This document shows positions 1 to 5,657 of a stretch of 6,884 nucleotides of DNA, piece by piece. The translations under genes and the position numbers were made by a program. The first letter of the stretch is position 1. Each line of letters opens with the position of its first letter. The stretch lies in NCBI GenBank assembly GCA_031271635.1, contig JAISVG010000103.1:1-6884 (forward strand), given 5' to 3'. The stretch comes from Erysipelotrichaceae bacterium. GTDB lineage: Bacteria; Bacillota_I; Bacilli_A; RFN20; CAG-826. The notes beneath the pieces are model-generated. The model was not told the origin of the DNA. It was given only the letters and a program-made list of their open reading frames with translations, and did not search any database.

Positions 1-717
1 CCCATCTTTAATTAAAGTATTAGTTTCATCATCAGCATTAATCTCATGTGGTAGTGCATAGATATCCTTTCCCATTACTAAAGCATGGTTCACAGTGATT
101 AAGGTTCCGGACTTTTTTCTCGCCTCAATAACAACTACCGCCTTAGAAAGAGCCGCAATGATACGGTTACGCTTGGGAAAATGATAATCATGCGGTGGCG
201 TTAGGCGTGGGTATTCACTAATAAGAAGCTGTTCATTTTTAATTCTTTCGTATAGTTCAAGATTATGCCTAGGGTAACAGTTATCAATTCCACTCCCTAA
301 GACTGCGATTGTCATCAACTGATGGTCGAGGGCAGCTTTATGCGCAACACTATCAATTCCTGAGGCAAGACCAGAAACAACGACCGTGTCTTCAAGATGG
401 CTAATGATTTCCTTAGTTGCTTTAATCGCATATGATGAGGGTTCACGGGTCCCGACAATCGCAACAAGACGCGTCATTTTAAGAAGTCGGAGATCACCAT
501 AGTAAAATAAGACAAAAGGCGGCTCATAGATTTGTTTGAGGCTATCTGGATACTCTGGATCGAGAATCGTCACGCAGTTATAATAAAACGAATTTAAAAC
601 TTGAGAAAGTTTAACTTTATCAACAACTTCTTTTGTTTCAATTGATTTATAAATGCGGTGCCAGTTTCCTTCATGAATAATGGCAAAATAAATGATAATT
701 TCTCGTGCGGTAACCAT
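1..717 (-). CDS. dprA: DNA-processing protein DprA (Smf), C-terminus cut by window edge
   Basis: DprA binds incoming single-stranded DNA in the cytoplasm and loads RecA onto it during transformation; many non-competent bacteria also keep it. I translated the frame by hand: 239 codons run from the ATG at 717-715 to base 1 without a stop. The Rossmann-like DprA domain is clear: VAIVGTR (residues 85-91), SGLASGID (115-122), LISEYP (165-170), FPKRNRIIA (180-188) and SGTLITV (203-209). Residues 1-60 form a short, poorly conserved N-terminal part. The sequence stops at NTLIKDG, near the usual end of the domain, so probably only a few tens of residues are missing. It lies 26 bases after rbgA, probably in the same transcript. 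The only Shine-Dalgarno (AGAAGG) sits one base before the ATG, unusually close, and no other start codon precedes it in frame, so translation may be weak or the start mis-set. The family assignment is secure; a role in competence is not shown here. Confidence 0.95.
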   Translation of the reverse strand, partial: MVTAREIIIYFAIIHEGNWHRIYKSIETKEVVDKVKLSQVLNSFYYNCVTILDPEYPDSLKQIYEPPFVLFYYGDLRLLKMTRLVAIVGTREPSSYAIKATKEIISHLEDTVVVSGLASGIDSVAHKAALDHQLMTIAVLGSGIDNCYPRHNLELYERIKNEQLLISEYPRLTPPHDYHFPKRNRIIAALSKAVVVIEARKKSGTLITVNHALVMGKDIYALPHEINADDETNTLIKDG

Positions 718-743
718 GCCTTCTAATAGACAAAAAGAAGGAT

Positions 744-1541
744 TTATTCAAAGAAAATGTCGCGAATCTTTAAGGCATGAAATTCATTAATAAAACGAGT
801 CTTCAACACTGGAATATTTTCATCACTAAGCGCAAGATGATATTTTTCACTTAGTGACTCTAGTGGAGTCTCTTGATTAATCATAAGGGTCTTTAAAACC
901 TTTGGATAATTAGTTCTTAAAAAAGTCATTAGACCCTCAAAAACGACATCAAGCGGAACAATCTTTAACGGCATGGCATTAATAAATGAAAGAATTAAAG
1001 CGGTCTCTTGATCTAAATGCTGCGGCAAAAGTCCAGGGAAATCAAGATAATCAAAAGATTCCGTTGCCACCCATTTCTCAGCTTTAGTGACGCCAGGCTG
1101 GTTCATTACCATCAGACTCGCCCGTCGTGAAAGATTATTAATTAGGGTTGATTTTCCAACATTGGGAATGCCAAGAAAGACAAGACGAGGTTTAATATTA
1201 AGGAGACTAAACTTTCTTTTTTGACTGATTAACCTTATTACTTCACGCTTAATTAAATGATATGATTCAAGAGAGTTTTCACCAACAATAACCGTTTCAT
1301 GAGGACAATAATCTTTAATTTTAGCCGTAAGAGTAGCACGATTTACCAAATCTACTTTTGTAACATAGTAAAGAATGGTTTTCCCTTGAAGCAGCTTTAG
1401 TAAACTTTGATTAAGGGAAGCTTTGAGGGCTCTGGCATCAAGGAGAATCACGGCAACATCAAAAACTTTTTTTAACTGTTCAAGGCGCTTTAATGATTTC
1501 GCCATGTGACCGGGAAACCAGTGGAGAGCTTTTTGATTCAT
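744..1541 (-). CDS. rbgA: Ribosome biogenesis GTPase RbgA (YlqF), circularly permuted
   Basis: RbgA is a GTPase needed for late 50S subunit assembly in Gram-positive bacteria; in Bacillus it acts on the particle before L16 and its partners join. The 265 residues are close to the Bacillus length (about 280). The GTPase motifs are in the permuted order typical of the YlqF/YawG group: N-terminal HWFPGHM (7-13, with the conserved His12), G4 as TKVD (61-64), ENS as a likely G5 (88-90), G1 GIPNVGKST (124-132), G2 PGVT (149-152) and G3 DFPG (167-170). A helical RNA-binding-like tail follows. G4 has Thr where most members have Asn, a substitution that some permuted GTPases tolerate. Its ATG overlaps the lepB stop by one base (TAATG) and has only a weak Shine-Dalgarno, which suggests translational coupling to lepB. 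Confidence 0.97.
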   Translation of the reverse strand: MNQKALHWFPGHMAKSLKRLEQLKKVFDVAVILLDARALKASLNQSLLKLLQGKTILYYVTKVDLVNRATLTAKIKDYCPHETVIVGENSLESYHLIKREVIRLISQKRKFSLLNIKPRLVFLGIPNVGKSTLINNLSRRASLMVMNQPGVTKAEKWVATESFDYLDFPGLLPQHLDQETALILSFINAMPLKIVPLDVVFEGLMTFLRTNYPKVLKTLMINQETPLESLSEKYHLALSDENIPVLKTRFINEFHALKIRDIFFE

Positions 1542-2203
1542 TAAAAGAACCTAATGTTTTCAAGACGCCGGTTGGTACAGGTGCCTTGGGTATTATCAAG
1601 CGTGCAGGTTCCTTCAATCGCCTTTAGAACCCCAAAGAAACTACTAAAAACAATCGGGGTTTCTTCGCTTTGGGAATCTCTTGAATGGCCGCGATTGTCG
1701 CCCATCACCCAAAATTCATCCGCCCCAAGCGTGCGATTCTTAAATGATGTCTTGGCCGTATCCTTAATATAATCACGGAATTCAGGAGGATAAAAATCCT
1801 GTAAAATCAAATTATTATTAACATATAAATCACCACCAAGAGTAAAGCGAAAGGTTTCATTAGGGAGGACCATCACCCGTTTAATTTTAAGAACCGCGGT
1901 CATTAATAAATCGCCATCTTCGTTATAATCCTCAGGATAATATGTAGCCACAATATCAAAACGCCGAATTTGATCGATATTAAAATGGGTATCAACAATC
2001 CCATACTCGACCCGCTCGGGAGCACGGTCGCGGGTTCCGTTTTGATTTAGAGTAGGATACATGCTTTGTCCATCAACATAAATTGAAGTGTAATAAAAAC
2101 GGTGGAATAAAAGACCCCCCGCAATTGCAGAGACAATTACTGAAATTGTGATAATTACAATTTTAAGAATACTTATTTTTCTTCGCTTTACAGTCATCCT
2201 CAT
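1541..2203 (-). CDS. lepB: Type I signal peptidase (S26 family)
   Basis: This membrane-anchored serine/lysine protease cleaves signal peptides from secreted proteins on the outer face of the membrane. The 220 residues hold one N-terminal membrane segment (about 11-33) after a basic start (MRMTVKRRK). The catalytic domain follows: box B DGQSMYPTL with nucleophile Ser47, box D KRVMVLPNE with general base Lys108, and box E GDNRGHSRDS (168-177). The box D turn reads VLPNE instead of the usual GLPGE. Two cysteines close to the C-terminus (200 and 209) lie on the exported side and could form a small disulfide loop. The start is uncertain between ATG at 2203 and the ATG two codons later; neither has a properly spaced Shine-Dalgarno. 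It is first in the lepB-rbgA-dprA unit, downstream of the rplS terminator, so it should need its own promoter. Family certain; start less so. Confidence 0.96.
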   Translation of the reverse strand: MRMTVKRRKISILKIVIITISVIVSAIAGGLLFHRFYYTSIYVDGQSMYPTLNQNGTRDRAPERVEYGIVDTHFNIDQIRRFDIVATYYPEDYNEDGDLLMTAVLKIKRVMVLPNETFRFTLGGDLYVNNNLILQDFYPPEFRDYIKDTAKTSFKNRTLGADEFWVMGDNRGHSRDSQSEETPIVFSSFFGVLKAIEGTCTLDNTQGTCTNRRLENIRFF

Positions 2204-2252
2204 TATTTTATCAAAAAAATAATCACTTAATCAGCGAAATAGTCATCCTCAT
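2192..2252 (-). repeat. 12-base direct repeat duplicating the lepB start sequence
   Basis: The minus-strand word ATGAGGATGACT occurs at the lepB start (2203-2192) and again 49 bases upstream (2252-2241). The upstream copy opens a nine-codon frame (MRMTISLIK, stop TGA at 2225-2223), which mimics the first residues of LepB (MRMTV). The offset is not a multiple of three, so the upstream copy cannot be an in-frame extension of LepB. It also overlaps the YEDDY codons of the possible leader frame. A decoy start, a short duplication scar and chance all remain possible. Confidence 0.5.
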
Positions 2253-2283
2253 AAATATTATGTTCAAACCAGTTTACTAATAG
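2227..2283 (-). other. Possible leader peptide frame with perfect Shine-Dalgarno but no ATG
   Basis: Reading towards lepB, an AAAAAGGAGG ribosome binding site (ending at 2290) is followed by an open frame with no ATG, GTG or TTG. The frame CTA TTA GTA AAC TGG encodes LLVNWFEHNIYEDDYFAD and ends in TAA at 2229-2227. The codons at start distance are CTA (six bases after the GGAGG) and TTA (nine bases). A TTG-to-TTA change would explain a recently lost start. The frame stays open upstream to the TGA at 2313-2311. The peptide has balanced, protein-like composition (Trp, Phe, acidic end). It could be a leader peptide for lepB, the remnant of a small gene, or chance. The only start-like codon in another frame is an ATT eight bases after the Shine-Dalgarno, which leads to a stop after five codons. 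Confidence 0.3.
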
Positions 2284-2330
2284 ATGTTTCCTCCTTTTTA
2301 ATTCTTTAGTTCAATATGACATGATGGGAA

Positions 2331-2362
2331 TAAAAAACTGCTAGGATCATTTTTCCTAGCAG
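2331..2362 (-). terminator. Rho-independent terminator of rplS
   Basis: On the minus strand CTGCTAGGA pairs perfectly with TCCTAGCAG (nine base pairs, seven-base loop) and is followed by six T residues. It starts about 20 bases after the rplS stop. It should separate rplS from lepB-rbgA-dprA, at least in part. Confidence 0.93.
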
Positions 2363-2382
2363 CTAATTGTGTAAATTTAAGA

Positions 2383-2733
2383 CTAAAGTTTTTCTTTAAT
2401 GCGCGCTGATTTACCAGAAAGGGAACGTAAGTAATTAATCTTGTTTCTTCTTACCTTACCGCGTCTAATTACAGTAATTGAAGCAATAATTGGTGAATTT
2501 AGAGCAAAGATTCTTTCCACTCCAATTCCCCCATCACTTACTTTACGTACCGTAAATGTTCTGGAAACACCGCCACCACGAATCGCCATGACAATTCCTT
2601 CAAAAGCTTGTTGTCGTTCTTTCTTATTTTCGACAATTCGCACCATTACTTTAATGGTATCGCCACTTTTAAAGGCTGGTAAATCACTACGAATTTGGGT
2701 TTTTGCCACTTCGTTAATCAAATTCATGTTCAT
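2383..2733 (-). CDS. rplS: 50S ribosomal protein L19
   Basis: L19 sits at the subunit interface of the large ribosomal subunit and contributes to a 30S-50S bridge. The 116 residues match the family length (about 115). Diagnostic stretches are the N-terminal SGDTIKVMVRI (residues 23-33), FEGIVMAIRGGGVSRTFTVRK (44-64), GIGVERIFALNSP (69-81) and the basic end RRGKVRRNKINYLR. The start ATG at 2733 has an ideal AAGGAGG seven bases upstream; the ATG two codons later fits less well. The gene stands as a single transcription unit with a promoter at 2810-2838, a structured leader and a strong terminator. In Bacillus rplS follows trmD on the same strand; here it points away from the rpsP-trmD operon. 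Confidence 0.98.
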   Translation of the reverse strand: MNMNLINEVAKTQIRSDLPAFKSGDTIKVMVRIVENKKERQQAFEGIVMAIRGGGVSRTFTVRKVSDGGIGVERIFALNSPIIASITVIRRGKVRRNKINYLRSLSGKSARIKEKL

Positions 2734-2737
2734 GTGT

Positions 2738-2808
2738 TTTCCTCCTTTTAATCAATCCAACGTGTTCATAAGGCTTCTTAGTGGACCACGGGGCTTTTTC
2801 AGCCTCAT
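2738..2808 (-). promoter_or_regulatory. Possible L19-type 5' leader of rplS with alternative hairpins
   Basis: The predicted rplS transcript starts around 2803-2805 and begins with AGGCT, which can pair in two exclusive ways. Locally, GGCT (2804-2801 side) pairs with AGCC across a five-base loop. Over a longer range, ATGAGGCT (2808-2801) pairs with AGCCTTAT (2775-2768), eight pairs including one G-T, enclosing a GTGGTCCAC palindrome. If the start falls at 2803-2805, only the AGGCT part of that arm is transcribed. A third pairing, CGTG with CACG, would place the second AGCC in a loop, giving a possible pseudoknot. The Shine-Dalgarno of rplS follows closely. Autoregulatory leaders upstream of rplS are known in Firmicutes; assignment to that family is inference, since I cannot fold or align it. 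Confidence 0.4.
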
Positions 2809-2809
2809 A

Positions 2810-2838
2810 ATAATAGCAAAATAAAAGCAAAATGGCAA
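2810..2838 (-). promoter_or_regulatory. Vegetative promoter of rplS with extended -10
   Basis: On the minus strand TTGCCA (2838-2833) and TATTAT (2815-2810) are separated by exactly 17 bases, and a TGC directly precedes the -10. Both hexamers match the sigma-70/SigA consensus at five of six positions. Transcription would begin near 2803-2805. Confidence 0.8.
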
Positions 2839-2883
2839 CTAGAATCAAAAAAACCTTCGAATATCAAGTGGTCTAAAACCGAT

Positions 2884-2913
2884 TTAGCTAATTAGATATA
2901 AAAATAGTATAAT
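2884..2913 (+). promoter_or_regulatory. Probable promoter of the NYN gene
   Basis: A perfect -10, TATAAT, lies at 2908-2913, about 27 bases before the ATG. The best -35 at 18-base spacing is TTAGCT (2884-2889), only three of six matches, so this promoter may be weak or need an activator. It is divergent from the rplS promoter 46 bases away. Confidence 0.6.
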
Positions 2914-2939
2914 AAAAACATGACTATAAGGAGTAATTA

Positions 2940-3692
2940 ATGAACAATAATAATCTAAATCGCCGCATGGCATTATTGATTGATGCAGATAATGTCAGTC
3001 ATAAATACATCAAACTAATTCTTAATGAATTATCAAATCACGGTATTGTCACCTACCGTCGTGCCTATGCTGATTGGACCATGGACATCAAACGGCAGTG
3101 GAAGCAGGTGTGTCTTGAAAACTCAATCACCCCTGTCCAATCATATTCTTACACGACCGGAAAGAATTCTAGTGATGCCTCACTTACCATTGATGCCATG
3201 GACATTCTTTATGCCAATAATGTCGATGGCTTTTGTATCGTAACTAGTGATTCTGATTTTATTCATCTCGTTCACCGGCTACGAGAATCAGGAAAGTACG
3301 TCTTAGGAATGGGGGAACGTAATAAGACTAACAATCTTGAAAAGGCCTTCAACCGTTTTATTTATCTTGAATCTCTAGTGACTAATGAGGAAGAAGAAAC
3401 TCCAAGTAATAACAAAACAAACGAGAAACAACTTGATGGCAGTGATCTTAAATTCTTCACCAAAGTATTATTAAAGATTATTGATGAAATTGATGAAAGT
3501 GGTGGTTATGTAAGACTCTCTGAGGTTGGAGGTGTGCTTTATAAGCGACACCCGGAATTTGATGCGAGAAACTATAAAGAAAAATCCCTCAGTAACTTAG
3601 CAAAGAAAATCAAACAACTAGAAGTAGTCGAAGAAAATGATCCTAATAACGAACTTATTAAAATCGTTTTCGTTAAAATTAAAAGAAAATAA
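2940..3692 (+). CDS. NYN (PIN-like) domain protein with C-terminal OST-HTH/LOTUS-like region
   Basis: This is probably an RNA-binding protein or ribonuclease of the LabA-like NYN group. Residues 9-145 form the NYN domain, with acidic positions where the metal site is expected: LLIDADNV (Asp15, Asp17, Asn18), SDASLTIDAMD (Asp79, Asp85) and TSDSDF (Asp104, Asp106). Since the set is complete, catalytic activity is plausible. A charged linker (149-167) leads to residues 168-232, where VRLSEVGGVLYKRHPEFDARNY and SLSNLAKKI resemble the OST-HTH/LOTUS fold often paired with NYN domains and thought to bind RNA. The ATG at 2940 has AAGGAG six bases upstream. It is probably monocistronic, with a promoter at 2884-2913 and no clear terminator, so read-through into rpsP is possible. 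It sits where the usual trmD-rplS order has been broken. No specific target can be read from the sequence. Confidence 0.9.
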   Translation: MNNNNLNRRMALLIDADNVSHKYIKLILNELSNHGIVTYRRAYADWTMDIKRQWKQVCLENSITPVQSYSYTTGKNSSDASLTIDAMDILYANNVDGFCIVTSDSDFIHLVHRLRESGKYVLGMGERNKTNNLEKAFNRFIYLESLVTNEEEETPSNNKTNEKQLDGSDLKFFTKVLLKIIDEIDESGGYVRLSEVGGVLYKRHPEFDARNYKEKSLSNLAKKIKQLEVVEENDPNNELIKIVFVKIKRK

Positions 3693-3703
3693 TTCTTATA
3701 GTT

Positions 3704-3725
3704 TGTCAAGTAAAAATCCTTGACA
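3704..3725 (+). promoter_or_regulatory. Inverted repeat covering the -35 of the rpsP promoter
   Basis: TGTCAAG (3704-3710) and CTTGACA (3719-3725) are perfect inverted repeats with an eight-base AT-rich spacer. The right arm includes the whole -35 hexamer TTGACA. No T-run follows, so it is a poor terminator for the NYN gene. It could be an operator for a dimeric regulator, or an effect of the consensus -35 with a second -35-like TTGTCA (3703-3708). Confidence 0.4.
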
Positions 3726-3748
3726 CCAAAGAATTTTAATGATAGCAT
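3720..3748 (+). promoter_or_regulatory. Strong promoter of the rpsP-khpA-rimM-trmD operon
   Basis: A perfect -35, TTGACA (3720-3725), is followed after 17 bases by TAGCAT (3743-3748, four of six matches), with a TG element at the extended -10 position (3740-3741). The expected start near 3755 leaves a short leader before the rpsP ribosome binding site. Confidence 0.8.
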
Positions 3749-3771
3749 ATAGACTATTAAAGGAGAAACAT

Positions 3772-4044
3772 ATGGTTAAAATTAGATTTCAAAGAGCAGG
3801 AAGAAAAAGTGAACCTTTTTACCACATTGTCGTTTCTGATTCAAGAACCGCTAAAGATGGGAAATATATTGAGAAAATTGGTTACTTCAATCCCCATAAA
3901 GAAGCAAAAGATGCCGTCATCGAAACTGAATTAGCCCTTAAATGGCTTAATAATGGTGCCGTTCCATCAGAAACAGTTAAAGCAATCTTCCGTGCGAAAG
4001 GTATTAACGAAGCCTTCGCAAAACAAAAGGTAAAACAGGGATAA
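3772..4044 (+). CDS. rpsP: 30S ribosomal protein S16
   Basis: S16 binds 16S rRNA early in small-subunit assembly. The 90 residues match the family: MVKIRFQRAGRK at the start, PFYHIVVSDSRTAKDGKYIEKIGYFNP (residues 16-42), and the ALKWLNNGA helix near 55-63 with VPSETV after it. The frame is open back to an ATG at 3739, but I chose 3772: S16 proteins begin MVKIR, an AGGAG lies six bases upstream, and 3739 falls inside the promoter before its -10 element. It is the first gene of a tight operon, two bases before khpA, and is probably also translated most strongly. Confidence 0.98.
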   Translation: MVKIRFQRAGRKSEPFYHIVVSDSRTAKDGKYIEKIGYFNPHKEAKDAVIETELALKWLNNGAVPSETVKAIFRAKGINEAFAKQKVKQG

Positions 4045-4046
4045 AA

Positions 4047-4307
4047 ATGGATTACGAAGCCATTCTTCATACCATTGTTGATGATTTCATCGTTCATAAG
4101 GATGCCTTAATTGTTCGTAAAGAGAATAAATCAACCAAAAACAATATCTTCCTTTTGGTTTGTGCGGAGCAAGAGGATGTCGGAAGATTAATCGGGAAAA
4201 GAGGTGTGATTGCTAATGCGATTCGAGAACTACTTAATGTGGCCGGAAAGCTTGAAAATAAACGTGTTTTCCTCAAATTCGAATCCTTAACCGAAACTAG
4301 CGAATAA
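4047..4307 (+). CDS. khpA: KH domain RNA-binding protein KhpA (YlqC)
   Basis: KhpA is a small single-KH protein that, in Gram-positive bacteria, pairs with KhpB/Jag, binds many RNAs and affects cell elongation and division; that role comes from studies in other species. The 86 residues fit the family (about 76-90). The KH signature is VGRLIGKRGVIANAIR (45-60), with the GKRG loop at 50-53 that contacts RNA. It starts two bases after rpsP, using a modest AGGGA site inside the rpsP end, and its stop overlaps the rimM ATG (TAATG). This is the usual place for khpA between rpsP and rimM; ylqD, present there in Bacillus, is absent. Confidence 0.95.
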   Translation: MDYEAILHTIVDDFIVHKDALIVRKENKSTKNNIFLLVCAEQEDVGRLIGKRGVIANAIRELLNVAGKLENKRVFLKFESLTETSE

Positions 4308-4819
4308 TGACTTTTCTTAAAGTTGCTACTTTAATTAAAACTCATGGCCTAAAAGGCGATTTTAAAATTAAGATTTTCACCAATTTATTAGAGCGTAGAT
4401 TTAAGAAAAAACAGCAGCTTATAATTCTTGATTCGCAGGGCAAAATTTTAAAATCCTTGACTATCGAGGATTTTTCTTTTTTAAAAGCCGACTTGGGAAT
4501 TATTTCCTTTCACGAGATTAATGACTTTGAAACCGCTCTTACCTTTATTGGTCAAGATTTAATGATACCAAAGAATCTTAGTGATCTAAAAGACGATGAG
4601 GTGTTTTACCAGGACCTCATCGGATTAAAAGTATTTTACGAAGAAAACGAAATCGGAACCATCATTGCAGTTGATGAAATTCTAAATAACTCCCATCTAA
4701 GAGTAAAACTACTTAATAGTAAGGAGATCTTAATCCCTTATCAAGCACCATTTATTATCAAAACCGATCTTGAACACCAAAGCATAAGTGTCACTAATCT
4801 AACGGGGTTTTTCTCATGA
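4307..4819 (+). CDS. rimM: 16S rRNA processing/maturation protein RimM
   Basis: RimM helps assemble the 30S head by binding S19 and free 30S subunits. The 170 residues match the usual length. The N-terminal RimM barrel shows ATLIKTHGLKGDFKIKI (residues 7-23), and the PRC-barrel half begins at FYQDLIGLKV (101-110) and includes HLRVKL and EILIPYQAPFI (139-149). The end is less conserved: the usual GLL-type finish is replaced by LTGFFS. There is no clear Shine-Dalgarno; the ATG overlaps the khpA stop by one base, and the TGA stop overlaps the trmD start (ATGA). Coupled translation along the operon is therefore likely. The TGA here is the one in-window sign that UGA acts as a stop. Confidence 0.95.
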   Translation: MTFLKVATLIKTHGLKGDFKIKIFTNLLERRFKKKQQLIILDSQGKILKSLTIEDFSFLKADLGIISFHEINDFETALTFIGQDLMIPKNLSDLKDDEVFYQDLIGLKVFYEENEIGTIIAVDEILNNSHLRVKLLNSKEILIPYQAPFIIKTDLEHQSISVTNLTGFFS

Positions 4820-5574
4820 AAATCTCAGTTTTAACAATTTTTCCTGAGTTCTTTACCTCAGTTTTAGATGTTTCGATTTTGAAGCGTAGTATTGCAAAGG
4901 GCATTATTGAAGTGGAACTAGTGAACATCCGCGATTTTTCTCTTTCTAAAACCAAACGCATCGACGCACCGAGTATCGGAGGTGGTGCTGGCCTCATTAT
5001 GCAACTGCAGCCACTAGTAGCCGCGCTTCGTGCCACTAGAACCAAAGACTCTCATGTCATTCTTTTTTCACCTCAAGGGAGGACTCTAAATCAAAGTCGA
5101 GTTCATGAACTTAAGACTTTTAAACACTTAATTCTCATCTGTGGGCACTATGAAGGAGTCGATGATCGCATCAAGAATTACATTGATGAAGAAATCTCCC
5201 TTGGTGATTATATTCTAACGGGTGGTGAATATGCCGCGATTACTTTAATGGACGCTATTAATCGTCTGCTTGAAGATTCAATTACTCATGCTTCTTTAAA
5301 TGAAGAATCTTTTGAAACAGGATTACTTGAATATCCTCAATATGCCGAACCCTATGATTTTGAGGGTTATAAAGTACCAGAAATTCTTTACACTGGAAAT
5401 CATCAGGCCATTAAAAAGTATCGTCATAAAAAGTCATTAAAACGAACACAAGAAAGACGTCCTGATTTACTTAAAAACTTAACGGGAAAAGAACAGGAAC
5501 TCCTTTTTGAGGATGAGTACTCAAAAGAAGAAATCGCTTTAATTCAAAAGTCAAAATTTACCAAGCATAAATAG
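4816..5574 (+). CDS. trmD: tRNA (guanine37-N1)-methyltransferase TrmD, altered catalytic loop
   Basis: TrmD methylates G37 next to the anticodon using S-adenosylmethionine and prevents frameshifting; it is normally essential. The 252 residues match the SPOUT trefoil-knot family: MKISVLTIFPEFF at the start, IGGGAGLIMQLQPL (54-67), LICGHYEGVDDRI (107-119) and the knot SLGDYILTGGEYA (128-140). The C-terminal GNHQAIKKYR (194-203) and RRPDLL (214-219) are also typical. Two conserved places differ. The segment after Arg150, normally reading like F-I-P-G-V-L, is LLEDSI and one residue shorter. The Asp expected before SF (Asp169 in E. coli) is Glu164 (NEESF). The following P-H-Y-T-R-P motif is PQYAEP. 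Last gene of the operon, overlapping rimM by four bases, with no terminator seen after it. Identity is certain; full activity is likely but not proven. Confidence 0.95.
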   Translation: MKISVLTIFPEFFTSVLDVSILKRSIAKGIIEVELVNIRDFSLSKTKRIDAPSIGGGAGLIMQLQPLVAALRATRTKDSHVILFSPQGRTLNQSRVHELKTFKHLILICGHYEGVDDRIKNYIDEEISLGDYILTGGEYAAITLMDAINRLLEDSITHASLNEESFETGLLEYPQYAEPYDFEGYKVPEILYTGNHQAIKKYRHKKSLKRTQERRPDLLKNLTGKEQELLFEDEYSKEEIALIQKSKFTKHK

Positions 5575-5604
5575 AGATCTTTTTCCTAAAATTGCGTATT
5601 TATA

Positions 5605-5633
5605 TTGTAAAACCAGTTTTTTTATATTAAAAT
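5605..5633 (+). promoter_or_regulatory. Promoter of the DUF2188-like membrane protein gene
   Basis: TTGTAA (5605-5610) and TAAAAT (5628-5633) are spaced by exactly 17 bases, matching the vegetative consensus at four and five of six positions. It lies about 25 bases before the ATG, with a leader too short for much structure. The AAGGAG ribosome binding site is at 5646-5651. Confidence 0.7.
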
Positions 5634-5657
5634 GAGGGGGATTTTAAGGAGATTATT

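Noticed and set aside
2441..2824. 127-codon plus-strand frame opposite rplS and its leader
   Set aside because: It is antisense to a certain ribosomal protein gene and to its promoter, and its product has no recognisable features.
3704..3725. The inverted repeat after the NYN gene as a terminator
   Set aside because: Only seven AT-leaning base pairs and no T-run follows; overlap with the -35 fits a promoter element better.
3739..3771. Upstream extension of S16 from an ATG at 3739
   Set aside because: The extra 11 residues are not typical of S16, and this ATG lies inside the promoter spacer before the -10; the ATG at 3772 has a correct Shine-Dalgarno and the family start.
4817..4819. UGA read as tryptophan, as in Mycoplasma
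   Set aside because: All visible Trp codons are TGG, no long gene contains an in-frame TGA, and rimM ends at a TGA overlapping the trmD start at normal family length.
4794..5045. 83-codon minus-strand frame opposite the trmD start
   Set aside because: Shadow of the conserved TrmD N-terminus; no promoter or ribosome binding site visible.
5151..5165. GAAGGAG followed by ATG inside trmD, as a possible internal start
   Set aside because: The ATG is out of frame with TrmD and the bases simply encode the conserved HYEGVDD motif.
5575..5604. Terminator after trmD
   Set aside because: The AGATCT palindrome and short T-run do not form a credible stem; no intrinsic terminator is seen before the next promoter.
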